Shown: piece after piece, positions 33,082-45,122 of the stretch | Position numbering within the stretch: the first letter of the stretch is position 1 | Layout: each line of letters starts with the position of its first letter | NCBI GenBank assembly: GCA_001465935.1 | Contig: LNKV01000018.1 | Location: 518,542 to 582,541 of the forward strand | Origin: Clarireedia homoeocarpa | Taxonomy: Eukaryota > Ascomycota > Leotiomycetes > Helotiales > Rutstroemiaceae | Reading direction: 5' to 3' | Length of the DNA stretch: 64,000 nucleotides | Made by a program: the position numbers and the translations under genes | Notes under the pieces: model-generated | Databases searched by the model: none | What the model saw: only the letters and a program-made list of their open reading frames with translations | Told to the model about the DNA's origin: nothing

Positions 33082-35343
33082 ATGATGGAGAAATCTGGAG
33101 ATATGGGGGCTTCATCCTCCGCCAACAATTCCAGCGACTTTGTAAGTTACCTTCGACTTTTGCGCCGTACCGTGATTGCTAACATTTTCAGGTTCGCAAA
33201 TTATATAAGTGAGCAAATACCGCCTTCATCTGCCCTGAGATAACCAGCCTGTCTGCGACAAATCGCTAACCTGCAATGCTCGATAGAATGCTCGAAGACC
33301 CATCATATGAATCGATTGTCCGATGGGGAGAAGGCGGGGAGAGCTTTGTGGTGCTTGAAGTATGCTTCCTGGTCCGATGTGAAGTTTCCTGATTATTGAT
33401 ATTGGTTGCAGAACGAAAAATTCACAAAGCAGATCCTCCCCAAACATTTCAAGCATAGCAACTTTGCCAGTTTTGTTAGACAGCTTAACAAATACGATTT
33501 TCACAAAGTCCGACAAAACAATGAAGACAACACCCCATCGCCTTATGGACCAGGTGTAAGTGGATTTCGAGTTGGCAACTGTATTCGAGTGCTGATTTCA
33601 TATACAGGCTTGGGAATTTATACATCCGGAATTCCAAGCGAATAAAAAGGATTCGTTGGATAACATCAGACGAAAGGCTCCAGCCCCGAGGAAAGCAGCT
33701 CAGAGTACCGATGATTCGTATCCAGCCCAGCAGCAGATGGACCTTCTCAACAGCCAGTTGATAGCAACTCAACAGCAACTACAAGGCTTAAATGAACGTT
33801 ACCAGGAGCTGGCGCAAGGCCATGTGGTATTGTTACAGCAGGTGGTGGATCTACAAAAATTCGTCAAGAATCATGAACGAGTTATGCACAATGTTATGGG
33901 CTATTTGCACGGCGTCGACGCGTCCCAGCGGCGCAATAACCGTATTGCAGGATACCCCAACGGAAATAATATGGTTGGAGGACCATCTGAAAACGGCAAC
34001 ATCGATGAACGTCCTTCAAGCCCATTACAACGAGCTGCCGCCCTCCTAGGAGAATTTTCGGCGGAGAATTTGCCCAGTAAAGACCTAGAACAGATGAGCA
34101 ATGACTATAATTTACGGATCGATTACTCGACCACCCCAACCGATTCAGGCGCTCCCACCTTGCCCGCTCAGTCAGCAGCATCAAGTGGAAATATTGGGTA
34201 CGCGGTTGATAAGCTGGATTTAGAAAACATGGTTTATCCTGTAGGCGCTACAAACGGCATCGACCCTGCCAACAGCGAGCATATTCATAGCATTCCTTAT
34301 TCGGTACCAGTGGCCGGGATGATGCCTCCGAGCAGTCTACCTCCTGACGTGGTGCCACAGGTAGAACCACCGCAACAATCATTAGGTGGGCGGAAAAAGG
34401 AAGATTCGATATGGGGAGATCATAAACCTAGGATTTTACTTGTTGAGGATGACAAGGTTTGCGCACGAATTGGGGCTAAATTTCTACAAGCTTTTGAGTG
34501 TCAAGTAGATATAGCTGTGAGTTCACTGATGCGCCTATACTACCTTGTATATCAAACTTACACTTTCTAGCGCGATGGTCTTGAGGCGGTAAACAAGATG
34601 AACACCGGTGCCAATACATTCGACCTGATACTAATGGATATCATCATGCCCCATCTAGATGGTGTCTCGGCAACTGTTTGTATACGAGAAATACGCCATG
34701 ATATTCCCATCATTGCCATGACATCCAATATTCGAACTGACGATATCGACATGTACTTCCGATACGGTCAGTTGGACCACCTAGAGAACTGTCTTCAGTA
34801 ATAACTAATATGTTGGTAGGCATGAACGATGTTTTGCCCAAGCCCTTTACTAAAGAGGGCATGATTAAAGCATTGGAGAAACACTTGTCTCAGTACAAGA
34901 AACAAGTACCTCAATTCCCCAGCTCGGCCCAGATGCCCCACCCAGGAAATTTTGTCACCCCGAACCAAGGACATGCACCAATAGGCCTGAACATAGGACA
35001 GTTGTCAGCAGCACAATCGATCAAGGATGATACTTCCCCCGGAAAGTCGCCACAAACGGCAGCCTCGTGGCAATCTCCAGGCCAGCTGCAGGGAGCATCT
35101 CCAGTTGTAACATCTGCCCCGAACGTTTATATGCAACCTGGAAGAGACAATACCCCTTACTCCATGACACCTACACATTCTCATCCGCAGGCCGCATTCC
35201 CACCGCCCACGTCATCATTGCCCCCTCAAAGGCCCCCGCATAGGAGGGTAATGTCCGATATGAGCGGCACTGGGCCACCAGATGATCATCCAGAGAAACG
35301 CCAAAGGATGTATCCTCCTCAAGCTGGAGCGTTTGCCCAATAA
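33082..35343 (+). CDS. SKN7: Skn7/Prr1-type response regulator transcription factor
   Basis: Transcription factor joining an HSF-type DNA-binding domain to a two-component receiver; in fungi it mediates oxidative and osmotic stress responses downstream of the Ypd1 phosphorelay. Seven exons (33082-33141, 33192-33208, 33287-33359, 33412-33555, 33608-34516, 34571-34766, 34820-35343) give 640 residues; exon 2 is only 17 nt. The HSF domain is FVRKLYKML ... SFVRQLNKYDFHKV ... AWEFIHPEF (about 20-125). A Gln-rich heptad coiled coil follows (about 145-205). The receiver (about 372-495) has the acidic pair VEDD, phosphoacceptor Asp near 424 in LILMDIIMP, AMTSN, and the conserved Lys in LPKPF. The C-terminal tail is Pro/Ser/Gln-rich. 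All parts needed for phosphorylation are intact. ATG 33082 is followed at once by a second ATG. Confidence 0.96.
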
Positions 35344-36500
35344 AAGTGTTTCGTGCTCTTATCAATGTTCTTTTGTCGAAAGAGTACATCTGGTATCCAA
35401 TTAGATTCGAAGGGACGGCCTCTTACTCCGTCTGCAGTTTATCCTTAATTTGTATATTTTAACCGTTTTCTAACCAAGCGTCTGTTGCTTTACCGACACT
35501 GGAGAAATGTTGGCTTGGTTGGACACTAAAAGTTGGATCTGTAGTTGCTGATTGTAGCTAGCTGAAATCGTGAAGAGGGCTTCGTGGTGTTGTAGGCAAC
35601 TCAACTGGGCATAGTAGGGCGAATCGTATGCTAGAAAAGCCAAGATGCGAATCACTGGGTTGGACAGGCGTTTTGGTTAGGATTGAATGGGTCTCTTTAA
35701 TGCGCTGCTGATGTCGCATTTGCCAGTGACTTACATAGAGACGAAGAGATGGAAAAGATGTAGTCAGCTGCACTTCAGCAACTGCTCAGTATAGAGTTCT
35801 TAATGAAAATGTCGTGAATGTTTTTGCAAATGAAATAAAAGTTTAACGAAATCAAATAGTCACGGACCAAATAAAAACGAACTGAGCTGACGTTGCATTA
35901 AGGTAAGAGAGTCTTATCATATATACACATCTGAAAAGTTTTAGATGGCTGGCCAGACCTGCTGGACGTTCAAGCCCTCAGCCCACTTTCGAGTCTGGAC
36001 TCATGTAGGCATTGCAGGGGAGGGATTATTGTTCAGTCTCGTGCGGGATGGTCTTACAACTATAAGCGTAACTAGCTTTACAATTATTTTTGAACTACTA
36101 ACTTTACCTACTTTTTGTGCACCCTCTCTATCTTATTCAATATTACTATTACTATACAATTGAGAAACAAATCGAAGCGCAATACTCAAAGGCTACTATA
36201 GGATGATCTACTCCCCCAAAAGGGTCGTTGATATATTTTTGGCTACTTCTAGTTAATAGCAGTAATAGCAGATTAGCATATAAAAGGCCTATATATTCTC
36301 TTCAATTTGATCCACTTACGGACAGATTTCAATAGGAAGTTGTTGAGTTGATAGGTTTATTAATAAAATCGGTGATGATTAAATAGAGGAGAGTGCACAA
36401 AAGACAAAAGACGGGCGGTGGTTCAAAAATAATTGTAAAGTGGGTTACGCTTATGATTGTAGCGTATTTCTAGGATCAGAACTTTAATTTTTCTAGAACT
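35344..36500. other. Intergenic with AT-rich island
   Basis: Between SKN7 and GCD6. The first half is 3' flank of SKN7. From about 36040 to 36480 the sequence becomes clearly richer in A, T and TpA than its surroundings and has no coding potential; it resembles a remnant of a repeat mutated by RIP (C-to-T repeat-induced point mutation), but no element ends are visible. Confidence 0.35.
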
Positions 36501-36593
36501 ATGACTCAATTTGGCAGCTGGAGGAATATCTACCGAACGGAAATTCGACCATCTGCCGCACAATCAGCGATATTCGACGAAATACCACACTGA
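36501..36593 (+). promoter_or_regulatory. Candidate upstream ORF (30 codons) in GCD6 leader
   Basis: An ATG-started frame of 30 codons ends with TGA 28 bases before the GCD6 start codon. It lies where the leader must be if that leader is longer than about 120 bases. No other ATG lies between its stop and the main start. Use is inferred, not shown. Confidence 0.4.
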
Positions 36594-36621
36594 AAAATAT
36601 ACAGCGTCTCTTTGCGCCAGA

Positions 36622-38970
36622 ATGGCACAATCCCAAAAGCCTACAAAGAATGCTGGTGCGAGCAAACAACCCCCGAGGGCCAAGAAAGGTGCTGGCGCGG
36701 GGAAGAAGGCTGAGGATGACAGAGATGAAACTCTGCAAGCTGTGGTATGCATTCATGTACGAGGATCGCTGCAGAAACGTACAAACTGACCACTTGCATA
36801 GGTATTGGCCGATTCTTTCGAAACCAGATTTAATCCTTTCACATTAGAGACGCCGAGAGTAAGCTTCTAAACATGGCTCCCAGTGAAGGAAACATGAACA
36901 GGGCGAGGGGATAGCCTGGACCTATCGGGAGCTGACTTCTCTCAGTGTTTACTACCTCTTGCGAATACACCTCTTATCGAATATACGCTTGAATTCCTTG
37001 CCATGTCTGGTGTTGCCGATATTTTCATATACTGCGGAGCACATACCGACGAAGTCGAACGTTACATACAAGCTTCTAAATGGCACCCACTGTCATCTCC
37101 TGCATCACCCTTTAGCACCTTAGAGATTGTCAAAACTACGGCCCGGTCTGTTGGAGACGCTATGCGAGATCTGGACGCACGAGATCTTATCACAGGAGAC
37201 TTTCTATTGGTTCATGGAGATCTTGTCTCGAATTTGCCTATCGATGCCGCGCTTACCCAACACAGGGCAAGGAGGATCGCAGATAAGAATGCTATTATGA
37301 CTATGGTGCTGCGATCTGGGGGGTTGGGTTCGCATCGAACGAAGTCCAATGGGATAACGCCAGTATTTGTGGTCGAGCCAACCAAGAACCGTTGTTTACA
37401 CTACGAAGAAATGAACCCTCTGCAGTCAAACAAATATCTGAACATTGATCCAGATTTGTTTTCGGAACATTCTGAAATAGAAATCCGAACCGATTTAATT
37501 GACTGTGGTATTGATATATGTACACCTGATGTGCTGGCACTGTGGGCAGAATCTTTCGACTACGAAGTTCCGAGACGGCATTTCCTCCATGGGGTTCTCA
37601 AAGATTACGAACTGAATGGGAAGACAATTCACACCGAAATTGTTTCTGATCACTACGCCGCGAGAGCATTCAACCTACAGGCATACGAGGCTATAACTAA
37701 GGATGTTTTAGGGAGGTGGACATATCCTCTTGTCCCAGATAGCAACCTAGTGGCAGGGCAATCGTACAAATTTCAAAGGGGAGGGCTATGTAAGGAAAAT
37801 GGTGTGATACTGGCCCGGACCTGCAAGATAGGGAAACGGACCGTGCTAGGGAAAGACAGTAATGTGGGCGACGGTTCTACCATAGTAAACAGTACTATCG
37901 GAAGAAGATGTCAGATTGGCAAGAATGTCACGATTTCGAATGCCTACATATGGGACGATGTCATTATTGGCGACGGCACCATAGTCGAAAAGGCAATAAT
38001 AGCTAGCGAAGCTGTTGTTGGTCAGAAGTGCAAGATTGCTGCAGGGTCTCTGATCTCATATGGAGTGAAAATAGCCGATAACCAGGAAATCACAGATGGA
38101 GTGCGGATTACCCGAGGGAAGAGAACAAAAGATGATGATGATTGCAATACACCAACTCAGCCCACAGATCCGAAGGTAGTGGGAGAGGGTGGGGAAGGTT
38201 ATGAATTCCAAGATGACGAGGAGTTCGAAGATGAAGAGTCCAGCGCCTTCCACTCCAGTCTCGTGTACTCTACACATCACCTCAACATATCCGCAGAATC
38301 CATCTCCACTATTTCATCCGAACTCAGCACCTCAACTCCTGTCGATGCCCGCTCACGCCACTCCAGCTTTGCCGGCTCCATATCTGACGACGAACACCAA
38401 GGCTCCAGCGAAACCTTCCACCACGATGCGGTCGCCGGATTACTCGACACGCTGCGCGAAGGTGGAGACTTTGACTCGGCTAAACTCGAATTCATGGGTC
38501 TCCGTCTCAGCAACGATGCAAACGACTACCAAATCCGTCGCGCCATCGCCGCCGCCTTCACGAAATACATTGCGGAACTCGTAACAAACGAGAAGATCGA
38601 AGCAGCCAAAGCAGCCAATGATGCATTTGGCCGAAGCGGGGCCGCGAAGTTCCTCAAAGAGGTCGCGATTGGTCTGGAGAGCACGGAGGAGGGACAAGTT
38701 GAGTTTCTATTGTGTTTGCAAAAGGGCCTAGTGCAGAAAACGGCTGGACCGGCGATTCTGGCCGCGGTTTGTCAGAGGTTGTATCACCTAGATGTGTTGG
38801 AAGAAGAGGCGTTGTTGAAGTGGTGGGGAGAGGCGGAGGAGAGGGACGGCGAGGATGGGGAGTTGAAAAGGGTGAGGGAGAAGACGGGGGTATTCATTGA
38901 GTGGTTGAAGGAGGCGGATGAGGAGGAGAGCAGTGAGGAGGACGAGGATGATGAGGATGATAGTGAGTGA
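36622..38970 (+). CDS. GCD6: Translation initiation factor eIF2B subunit epsilon
   Basis: Catalytic subunit of the guanine nucleotide exchange factor that recharges eIF2 with GTP; target of the integrated stress response. Exons 36622-36744, 36802-36858 and 36946-38970 give 734 residues, close to the family's usual 710-745. The N-terminal pyrophosphorylase-like domain begins LQAVVLADSFETRFNPFT and contains CLLPLANTPLIEYTLEFLA. A left-handed beta-helix of hexapeptide repeats follows (IGKRTVLGKDSNVGDGSTIVN through ITDGVRI, about 345-450). An acidic/Ser linker leads to the W2/HEAT catalytic domain (about 560-710), ending in an acidic tail with aromatic-acidic boxes (KWWGEAEER, EWLKEADEEE) needed for eIF2 contact. 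A basic Lys/Ala/Gly N-terminal tail precedes the conserved part. A candidate uORF lies in the leader. Confidence 0.96.
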
Positions 38971-39645
38971 GTGGGTGCGCGTGGGGATGGTTGGGTGGAG
39001 GTGTAGAGAAAATGAAGTTGTCCGGTAGGATAGATAGATATGCACGTATACATACTATCGATACACATAGAGCTAGATCTAGATGAAAAGCGATGAGTCC
39101 CTAGTCGTTCTTAACTCCCGCGATGTTGATTTATCTTACCCAAGGTGCATCTCCATGGACAACTCAGCACTCTGTAAATACGAGCGTATAGTCATTCTAC
39201 CGTCTATCTTCTTAATCAATCATGCATTCAAATTCACACACATATCCACACAATAGAGCATCCATCCATCCATCCATCCATCCCCGGTCAGGTATCCATC
39301 GAATAAACACTCACTCAAGTTACGGCAAAACAACATTTGTTGATTTGTTGGTAAACTATGACTGTCAATTACAGGAACTAAAACATGTAAGAAGAACCAG
39401 AAAAGACAACCACTGTAGAATGTGCCAATCCCATATCTAAAGTCTTTGTTTGTGTATTGTGTTCAGGTAGACAGCCAGACATTTGAAGACTTTCTCACAT
39501 CGTATCATAATGCTTGTATGCTTCTATCAGTTCTGTTCTGTTCTCTCCTCTTCCTTGGTTTATTTTCATTCCATTTCATTTTGATATCTAACCTCCCTCC
39601 TCCGACCCTCTCCTCCTCTCCACCATCATAGAAACAGCCAGTGAT
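38971..39645. other. Convergent 3' regions of GCD6 and SEC14
   Basis: 675 bp with a (CATC)n run at 39259-39283 and C/T-rich sequence. No gene supported. Confidence 0.5.
39259..39283. repeat. (CATC)n microsatellite
   Basis: Six tandem ATCC units in the 3' flank between two convergent genes. Confidence 0.85.
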
Positions 39646-40875
39646 TTATTGAGCAGCAGGAGCTGGTTGAATCTCCTCGCTAGCAGTTGGGGCTGGCGCG
39701 GTTGTGGTCCCGGTTAGGATGGTAGCCTCGTTCACATTCTCGTTGTTGATAACATGTTGCGCTTGCTCTGAAGCTGGTTCTTTCTTCTCCGCCCACTTAG
39801 GTGGCTTTGCCCAAGCAGGATCGGTCCATGGGCCCTCATCGCTGAACTGACACCCGCCAGCACACTCACATGTACCTCCCAAGAATTTGGGCAGGTTCTC
39901 CGCTGGCACCTGTTCCAGCAATTTCTTCTGGTAATCGGATCCCAGAACGTGGATCTTCTCGACGGTAATCGGATCCAAGTAGCCCTTGACGACGCCAAAC
40001 ACGGTCGAGAATCCCCAGGGGGCGTTGATTAGGTATAGCTTACCGAGACGTTCGGGGTAGTAGTTTTGCGACATCGCGGAGGCTTGCTTGACGTAGGCGT
40101 AGACGTTAGGCACTTTGGTGATTCCGACACCCTTGAGATCCATGATTGTGCAGCAGGTTTCGAGGAGAGAACCGGCTTTGCGAGAGCATGCTGGGAGGCG
40201 CGGGTCGGCCATCTTTTCGTACTCGACAGCGAGGTTCTGGAGCATACGCTCTGAGGTGGTAATTTTGTACATGGCGGTTAGATCGATCTTGCCCATTTGC
40301 TCGATGTAGACTGGTCGGCCGTCCTGTAGATGGTATGGTTAGAGACGGTTTATAGAATCAAAATTGCAGCTGGAATGGAGGGTGAACATATACGCACTTT
40401 ATCGGTCTTGTGGTAGTATTGTGGGTAGTATTTAAATACCTCCGCCTTCTCCTTGTAATCGAAGGTGCGAACCAAATCATCCAGCCCAAGGTCTTTTCTC
40501 CATTTTTCGGCCTCGACGAACCTATGCAGATATCATCAGTATGCGTAAGTGTTAGGACCAGGTTTCAGGTCAGCCTACATCTTCTCTGAGAGAGCAACAT
40601 CGAACTTTCGTGCTCGTAGGAATCGAAGCTAAAAGACGGCTGCTGTTAGTTGGCATGACTCAAGAGAAGAGATTGGGGCATCGTACAAGAGTCAAAGTGT
40701 CGAGTCGCTCGGTATAGCCAGCAGCCTCCAGCTTTTTACGCAGTTCAGAAACGGCAGCATCTTCCTCTGGGGTAGTGTGCCCGGGGTGGCCTTTTTGCTT
40801 GTTAGGAGAGGTTGTTGGATAGTCGTAGTGATCATATTTAGGATCCAACTTCATGGTGGGATTTTCGGCAGCCAT
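39646..40875 (-). CDS. SEC14: Sec14-type phosphatidylinositol/phosphatidylcholine transfer protein
   Basis: Exchanges PI and PC between membranes and primes PI4P synthesis at the trans-Golgi, supporting secretory vesicle formation. Four exons (40687-40875, 40579-40628, 40398-40521, 39646-40323) give 346 residues. The CRAL-TRIO N-terminal module reads TLLRFLRARKFDVALSEKM, FVEAEKWRKDLGLDDL. The lipid-binding domain follows with DGRPVYIEQMGKID, TCCTIMDLKGVGI, YYPERLGKLYLINAPWGF and LPKFLGGTCEC. The 50-residue C-terminal tail is Ala/Pro/Glu-rich and typical of filamentous fungi. No signal or membrane segment is present, matching a cytosolic/peripheral protein. All joints keep frame. Confidence 0.96.
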
Positions 40876-41487
40876 TTTGAAGAATTGTTATTGGGAATTA
40901 TTTGTTGAAGGGTTGATGATATTCTCGAGAAGATTGCGCACAGAAGATACTACTCAAGAAGAGGACCGTTGGCTACTAATATCAGAGGGGCATTACCTAG
41001 TAGGGGGGTCTCGTCTCGGGGGTGTGGTTTATGACGGTGTGGTAAGGCTAGTAAGGTTACTCTAAGCGAGTCTACTAGTTGTCAGTCCCTGAAACATCCC
41101 ATGCAGTTGCTTACCGTTGTGGACTGAAACAATATTGGGGATGACAAGGCCTACTGATATTAAAGCTTTTAATCAAGATTGCGCGTTACGAATCTTCTCG
41201 GACTTTTAAGGGATAACTTGACAACGACCAAACTCTACAATATTTGGTTGCGTTCCGTTTACCAAGAATTACAATCAGATATCTTGTTGACAGCCGTTGC
41301 ACTTGATTGTTGACAGCAATGCGGTCCAGTAATGCCTCACGAGTTTCATTTGTCTGTATTGTGTTTTGGAAGATCGTTCATCTTTTCCGAAGCCATAGAG
41401 TTTCTCCTGAATTTCATGATGGAAGTCTCCATCTTGTCTCTGGTTGCTTTCTTGTTCCTTTCTTGTTCCTATCGAAAACTAGCTTTA
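40876..41487. other. SEC14 upstream region and prefoldin-3 3' flank
   Basis: 612 bp, both neighbours on the minus strand. No gene supported; it should contain the SEC14 promoter. Confidence 0.45.
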
Positions 41488-42379
41488 TCAACCGTTGGGA
41501 GAGCTATTCTTTCCGGTCTTCTCTTCTAATGCCTCTTGTTCGCTTTTCTCTTTTCGTTTCATCGTGACATCCCAATTGTAAAGCCTAGCTGTTGCAACCT
41601 CCATAGTCTATTCAGGTTTGTCAGCTTCTAATTCCCGCATTGGCTTGTATAGTCCGTGTGGAAGAGCTTACCGTAATTTGCTCTCTCAAGAAGTCTAGAT
41701 CTTCTTCGCAGTTCGCCAAGCTCTGCTTCGCTGCTGAAAGCTTTGTTGATAGCAGTTCTTCCGCCTCATCGATAGGATAGGATAACATGACATTGGCCTT
41801 GTCTTTGATTAGCAAAGTATTAAGAAACCGATCTCCTTATCTTAAACATACCCCCAGCCACAGATAGACCTCCTCCGTTGGTGGTATATTAGCCTTCGCA
41901 TATAATGTATCGTTTAGCTCGAATGTTGCCTCGATCGGATCCGAGCCCGGCTGGTGAAAGCTGTTAGCCTCCCCGTTGTACAACGTCTGCGATTCCGCCT
42001 ACTTTTCTTGTCTTCAGAAACCGCACCGTGTCCAGAGTCTTTTGGATGTCGGGCATCTTGTCTTTTAGCCCCGCAGCTCTCCGTTGTTGATTAACCTCCA
42101 TGAACTGATATTTCCTAATTCCAAATGAGCCGAATTCCAGACTTCTCTCATGCGCCACGTACGATATCATCTCCTGAAAGCTCTTCAAGGTCTTCTCGAC
42201 ATCGGCACGAGTGTTGACATAATCCTCGACCTTATCGATGAAAGGCGCATATGGTATGCCGCGAGGGTTTGTGGGCGCATTGTCTTTCCTGTAGTCGGCA
42301 TTAGAAACTGGAACCCTATGAAGATATGGAATTTCCGAGCTTCATGAATGATCACATACTGTGGTTTTGTGTCCGCCAT
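41488..42379 (-). CDS. PAC10: Prefoldin subunit 3 (Pac10/VBP1)
   Basis: Alpha-class subunit of the hexameric prefoldin co-chaperone that hands nascent actin and tubulin to the CCT chaperonin. Five exons (42360-42379, 42003-42288, 41851/2-41950, 41672-41797, 41488-41607) give about 216 residues; the first coding exon is only 20 nt. Visible family blocks are NPRGIPYAPFIDKVEDYV, the first coiled-coil helix (FQEMISYVAHERSLEFGSFGIRKYQFME), the hairpin EATFELNDTLYAKANI, EEVYLWLGANVMLSYPIDEA, and the second helix ending ITTMEVATARLYNWDV. The C-terminal tail is Lys/Glu-rich. Exon 4 begins at an AAG acceptor that lies after an AAAG; the chosen site keeps the conserved LGANVML. Divergently paired with the ferric-reductase-like gene. 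Confidence 0.92.
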
Positions 42380-42563
42380 GTTTAGCGTTGAAAATGCACT
42401 TCGATATTTTTGAGAGCCGTAACCGTCATTTGCCCGCTCTCGAATCTAGCGCTAATATTATCTAAGCGAAAGTCTAATCAGTAAATCTGATAACAGATCC
42501 GTTCGTTATCGGATCCTTCTATCTCTCTATTGCACATACATTATTTCGCCAGAAAAGTTACAC
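42380..42563. promoter_or_regulatory. Short divergent promoter, prefoldin 3 / ferric-reductase-like
   Basis: Only 184 bp separate the two start codons, so the genes must share promoter space. It contains AGATAAGCG-free AT-rich sequence but several GATAA/TATC-like steps (TATCTAAGC, GATAACAG, TTATCGG) that could bind GATA factors, including iron regulators; this is motif reading only. Confidence 0.45.
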
Positions 42564-44625
42564 ATGAATAATCACACATCAAGCCACTGTTCCTCAGAAT
42601 GGCTGTACGAGATTCTGCAAAGTTCTGTTGTGGAAATAACAGGACGTGTCACCGCCAGTGATGATCATGAACCCGATCAGAAGCCGCCAGATCCGAGATC
42701 TCGGTTTTGGAAGTTGATCCAAGGCACGATTTTCAACAGGAAGCTGATATACACTTTTCCATTTGTGATATCAGCACTGATCCTGTTACTTTCTATTCTA
42801 CATTGGTCCGGAAAGTTGATCCGACGGAGGAGACGGTTATCGAGAAGAATACGAGTTCGAGCTTCAGGTTCAGATGGTTCGCTCGATGTTGCATTCTCCA
42901 AGTCTATCCGTGAAGATGCAACAAAGCAGGCAATTGCCGAATCTTCGGGTAGCAGCATCAACAGTACAAACTTTCATATCCATAAAGATGGCGACGAAAA
43001 CGAAAGCACTCCCCTAATCCGGCGGAGTCGCTTTAGTACTTCATATTCTGGTCGCAGGACCATTGTGTCTCATATGAAGTCACTACTTATATATCAGCCT
43101 CGGCCTATACCATATCTTAACAAAGTCCTGCCATCAAATGGGTCCTCCCTTTTCACCATGACATTTCTAGCATTAAACCTCTTCTATGCCATTTATCATA
43201 TAACATGGACTGGGTTTGAAGGCTTTGTATGGGCGGACCGAGCCGGACTGGTATTCGTTGCGAACTTGCCACTTCTGTATATGCTTGGTGCAAAGAACCA
43301 ACCCCTGAAAGTGTTAACTGGCGTTTCTTACGAGTCACTGAATATCATTCATCGTCGACTTGGGGAAATGCTCTGTCTATTGGCAGTTGTTCACTTGGTT
43401 GGTATTTTTTGTACGTGGTGGATCATTTTAGAGCCCACCGGAGGATGGCCACTGTCGAAGTTTCTGTTAACTCGGGTCATTGCAATAGGCTTGGGTGCCT
43501 TTTTTGCGTATGAGTTGCTCTATGCGACATCTTTAGCGTCGTTCCGGCAGCGGTGGTACGAGCTCTTTTTGGGCTTGCACGTCGTCTTACAGGCAGCTGC
43601 CTTGGTTTTGCTATATCTACATCATCCAGGTACACGCACTTATGTTGGGGTTGCGCTTGTGATCTTCCTCGTAGATAGATTGGTATTCAGAATCGGCGCC
43701 AAAAGCATCACTGTGAAGGTTGGTTCTTCATGTCCCAAGATCATACGAAGAATGATCGGAAACTGCAGAGGAATTTCTTCCGAAAAGAAATTGTCATTCA
43801 TTGATTTTCATCACTGCTAACATTTCCTAGGCGAGTTCCAGTGTCTACGAGGATAACGAGACCATTTTACTATCAATGAAAATTATACATAGGCCAGAAA
43901 ACATCATATCACGCAGCTTCGGCCATTCCATTGAAACAGGCTGGAAGGCCACCGACCATGTATTCGTAACCATACCTTCACTTGGCCGATCACACGCTCT
44001 TCAAGCCCATCCCTTCACAATCGCCTCTGCTGCTCCAGTCCCCGGTAACAAGCAGACCAAACTCGACTTGTTGATCCGTGCCCGCGACGGATTCTCCTTG
44101 GACCTTCTCCGAGCGGCTCGGAGCCAGAAAAATCTAAGCTGTCGCTTAGATGGACCATATGGAAGCAGCCATGCCCGAGAACTCCTGGAAGATTCTGACC
44201 TTGCAGTTCTTGTTGCAGGTGGTAGCGGCATCGCCGTCACCTGGCCTATTGTCCACCATCTCCTCAACGTTTCCCGACATGATCCCGAGAATGCTACATT
44301 GGGCGAATGTCGTCAGCGGATCGTTCTTATTTGGATTATCCATAAAGGCTCGCATAGGTCTTGGCTTGATAGCAACGAGTTGCAAGAAGTAAAAGACAAG
44401 GGGGTAGAGGTCATCATTCCACCCGCCACAACCGAGGTTGGAAGACCTGACCTGGTTAGAATGATGGAGGGAGTTGTAGAAGGGTGGGGTTATGAGGAGG
44501 GGAAAAGGATTGGAGTGGTGGCTAGTGGGCCTGATGGGATGAATAGAACCGTTAATAACACATGTGCGAAGTTTGTGAAGGAGGGTAGGGAAATTGGCGT
44601 TACTATTGAGAAATTTGGATGGTAG
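42564..44625 (+). CDS. Ferric reductase-like transmembrane protein (FRE/NOX superfamily)
   Basis: Membrane flavocytochrome that passes electrons from NAD(P)H through FAD and two hemes across the membrane, usually to Fe(III) or Cu(II). Two exons, 42564-43718 and 43831-44625, give 649 residues. An N-terminal transmembrane helix (LIYTFPFVISALILLL, about 62-82) and a basic Ser/Arg-rich loop lead to the six-helix core. Both heme-ligand pairs are present with the canonical 13-residue spacing: His in LNIIHRRLGE with His in VVHLVG, and His in LGLHVVLQ with His in YLHHPG. The FAD motif is HPFTIAS, the NAD(P) sites are VAGGSGIAVTW and SGPDGM. No signal peptide is obvious and no siderophore or ferroxidase/permease gene is nearby, so the substrate is open. 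Oxidation of other substrates or a NOX-like role is less likely. Confidence 0.92.
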
Positions 44626-45122
44626 ATAATTTTTTTGGGGGGTACTTTTAGATAGTTTCAGAGCGATTACGATGATAGTTTACATGATGGTTGATGATAG
44701 ATGGTACATGACGCGAGAGCTCACATATTGGATCTTCTGCAGATATAACTGGCATTTCATATACATATATTGATAGACTCGGAGCAGCTTTTGATATTTG
44801 CGTCATTTCAATTTTATTATATGGGTTCAACCACATTTTAATAGTGTCCAAGGGCTCGGGACAGCATCTACTGCTACACAATTGTGTACTCGATTCGAGA
44901 TTTGTCCTACAGTAGTGTAGTAAAAGTAGTTAGTTGATTACCTACCGCTTCACTGCCTTCATATGAGCAGATACATGGGCTCTATCATACATGGACCCTC
45001 ATGTATTCGAAGTGCAAAAATGCTGACAGTAGATAGAGATATCTCCTGTGTGCATTGACAGCTTTATCCAGAGCCTCAATCGCCGTCCCAAGTTCTATCT
45101 ACATCTAGTGCTTGTAAAAAAC
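44626..45122. other. Convergent 3' regions
   Basis: About 500 bp between the ferric-reductase-like gene and GRC3. No gene supported. Confidence 0.5.

Noticed and set aside
42564..44625. NADPH oxidase (NoxA/NoxB) identity for the ferric-reductase-like gene
   Set aside because: The long N-terminal extension, loop lengths and SGPDGM site fit the FRE group better.
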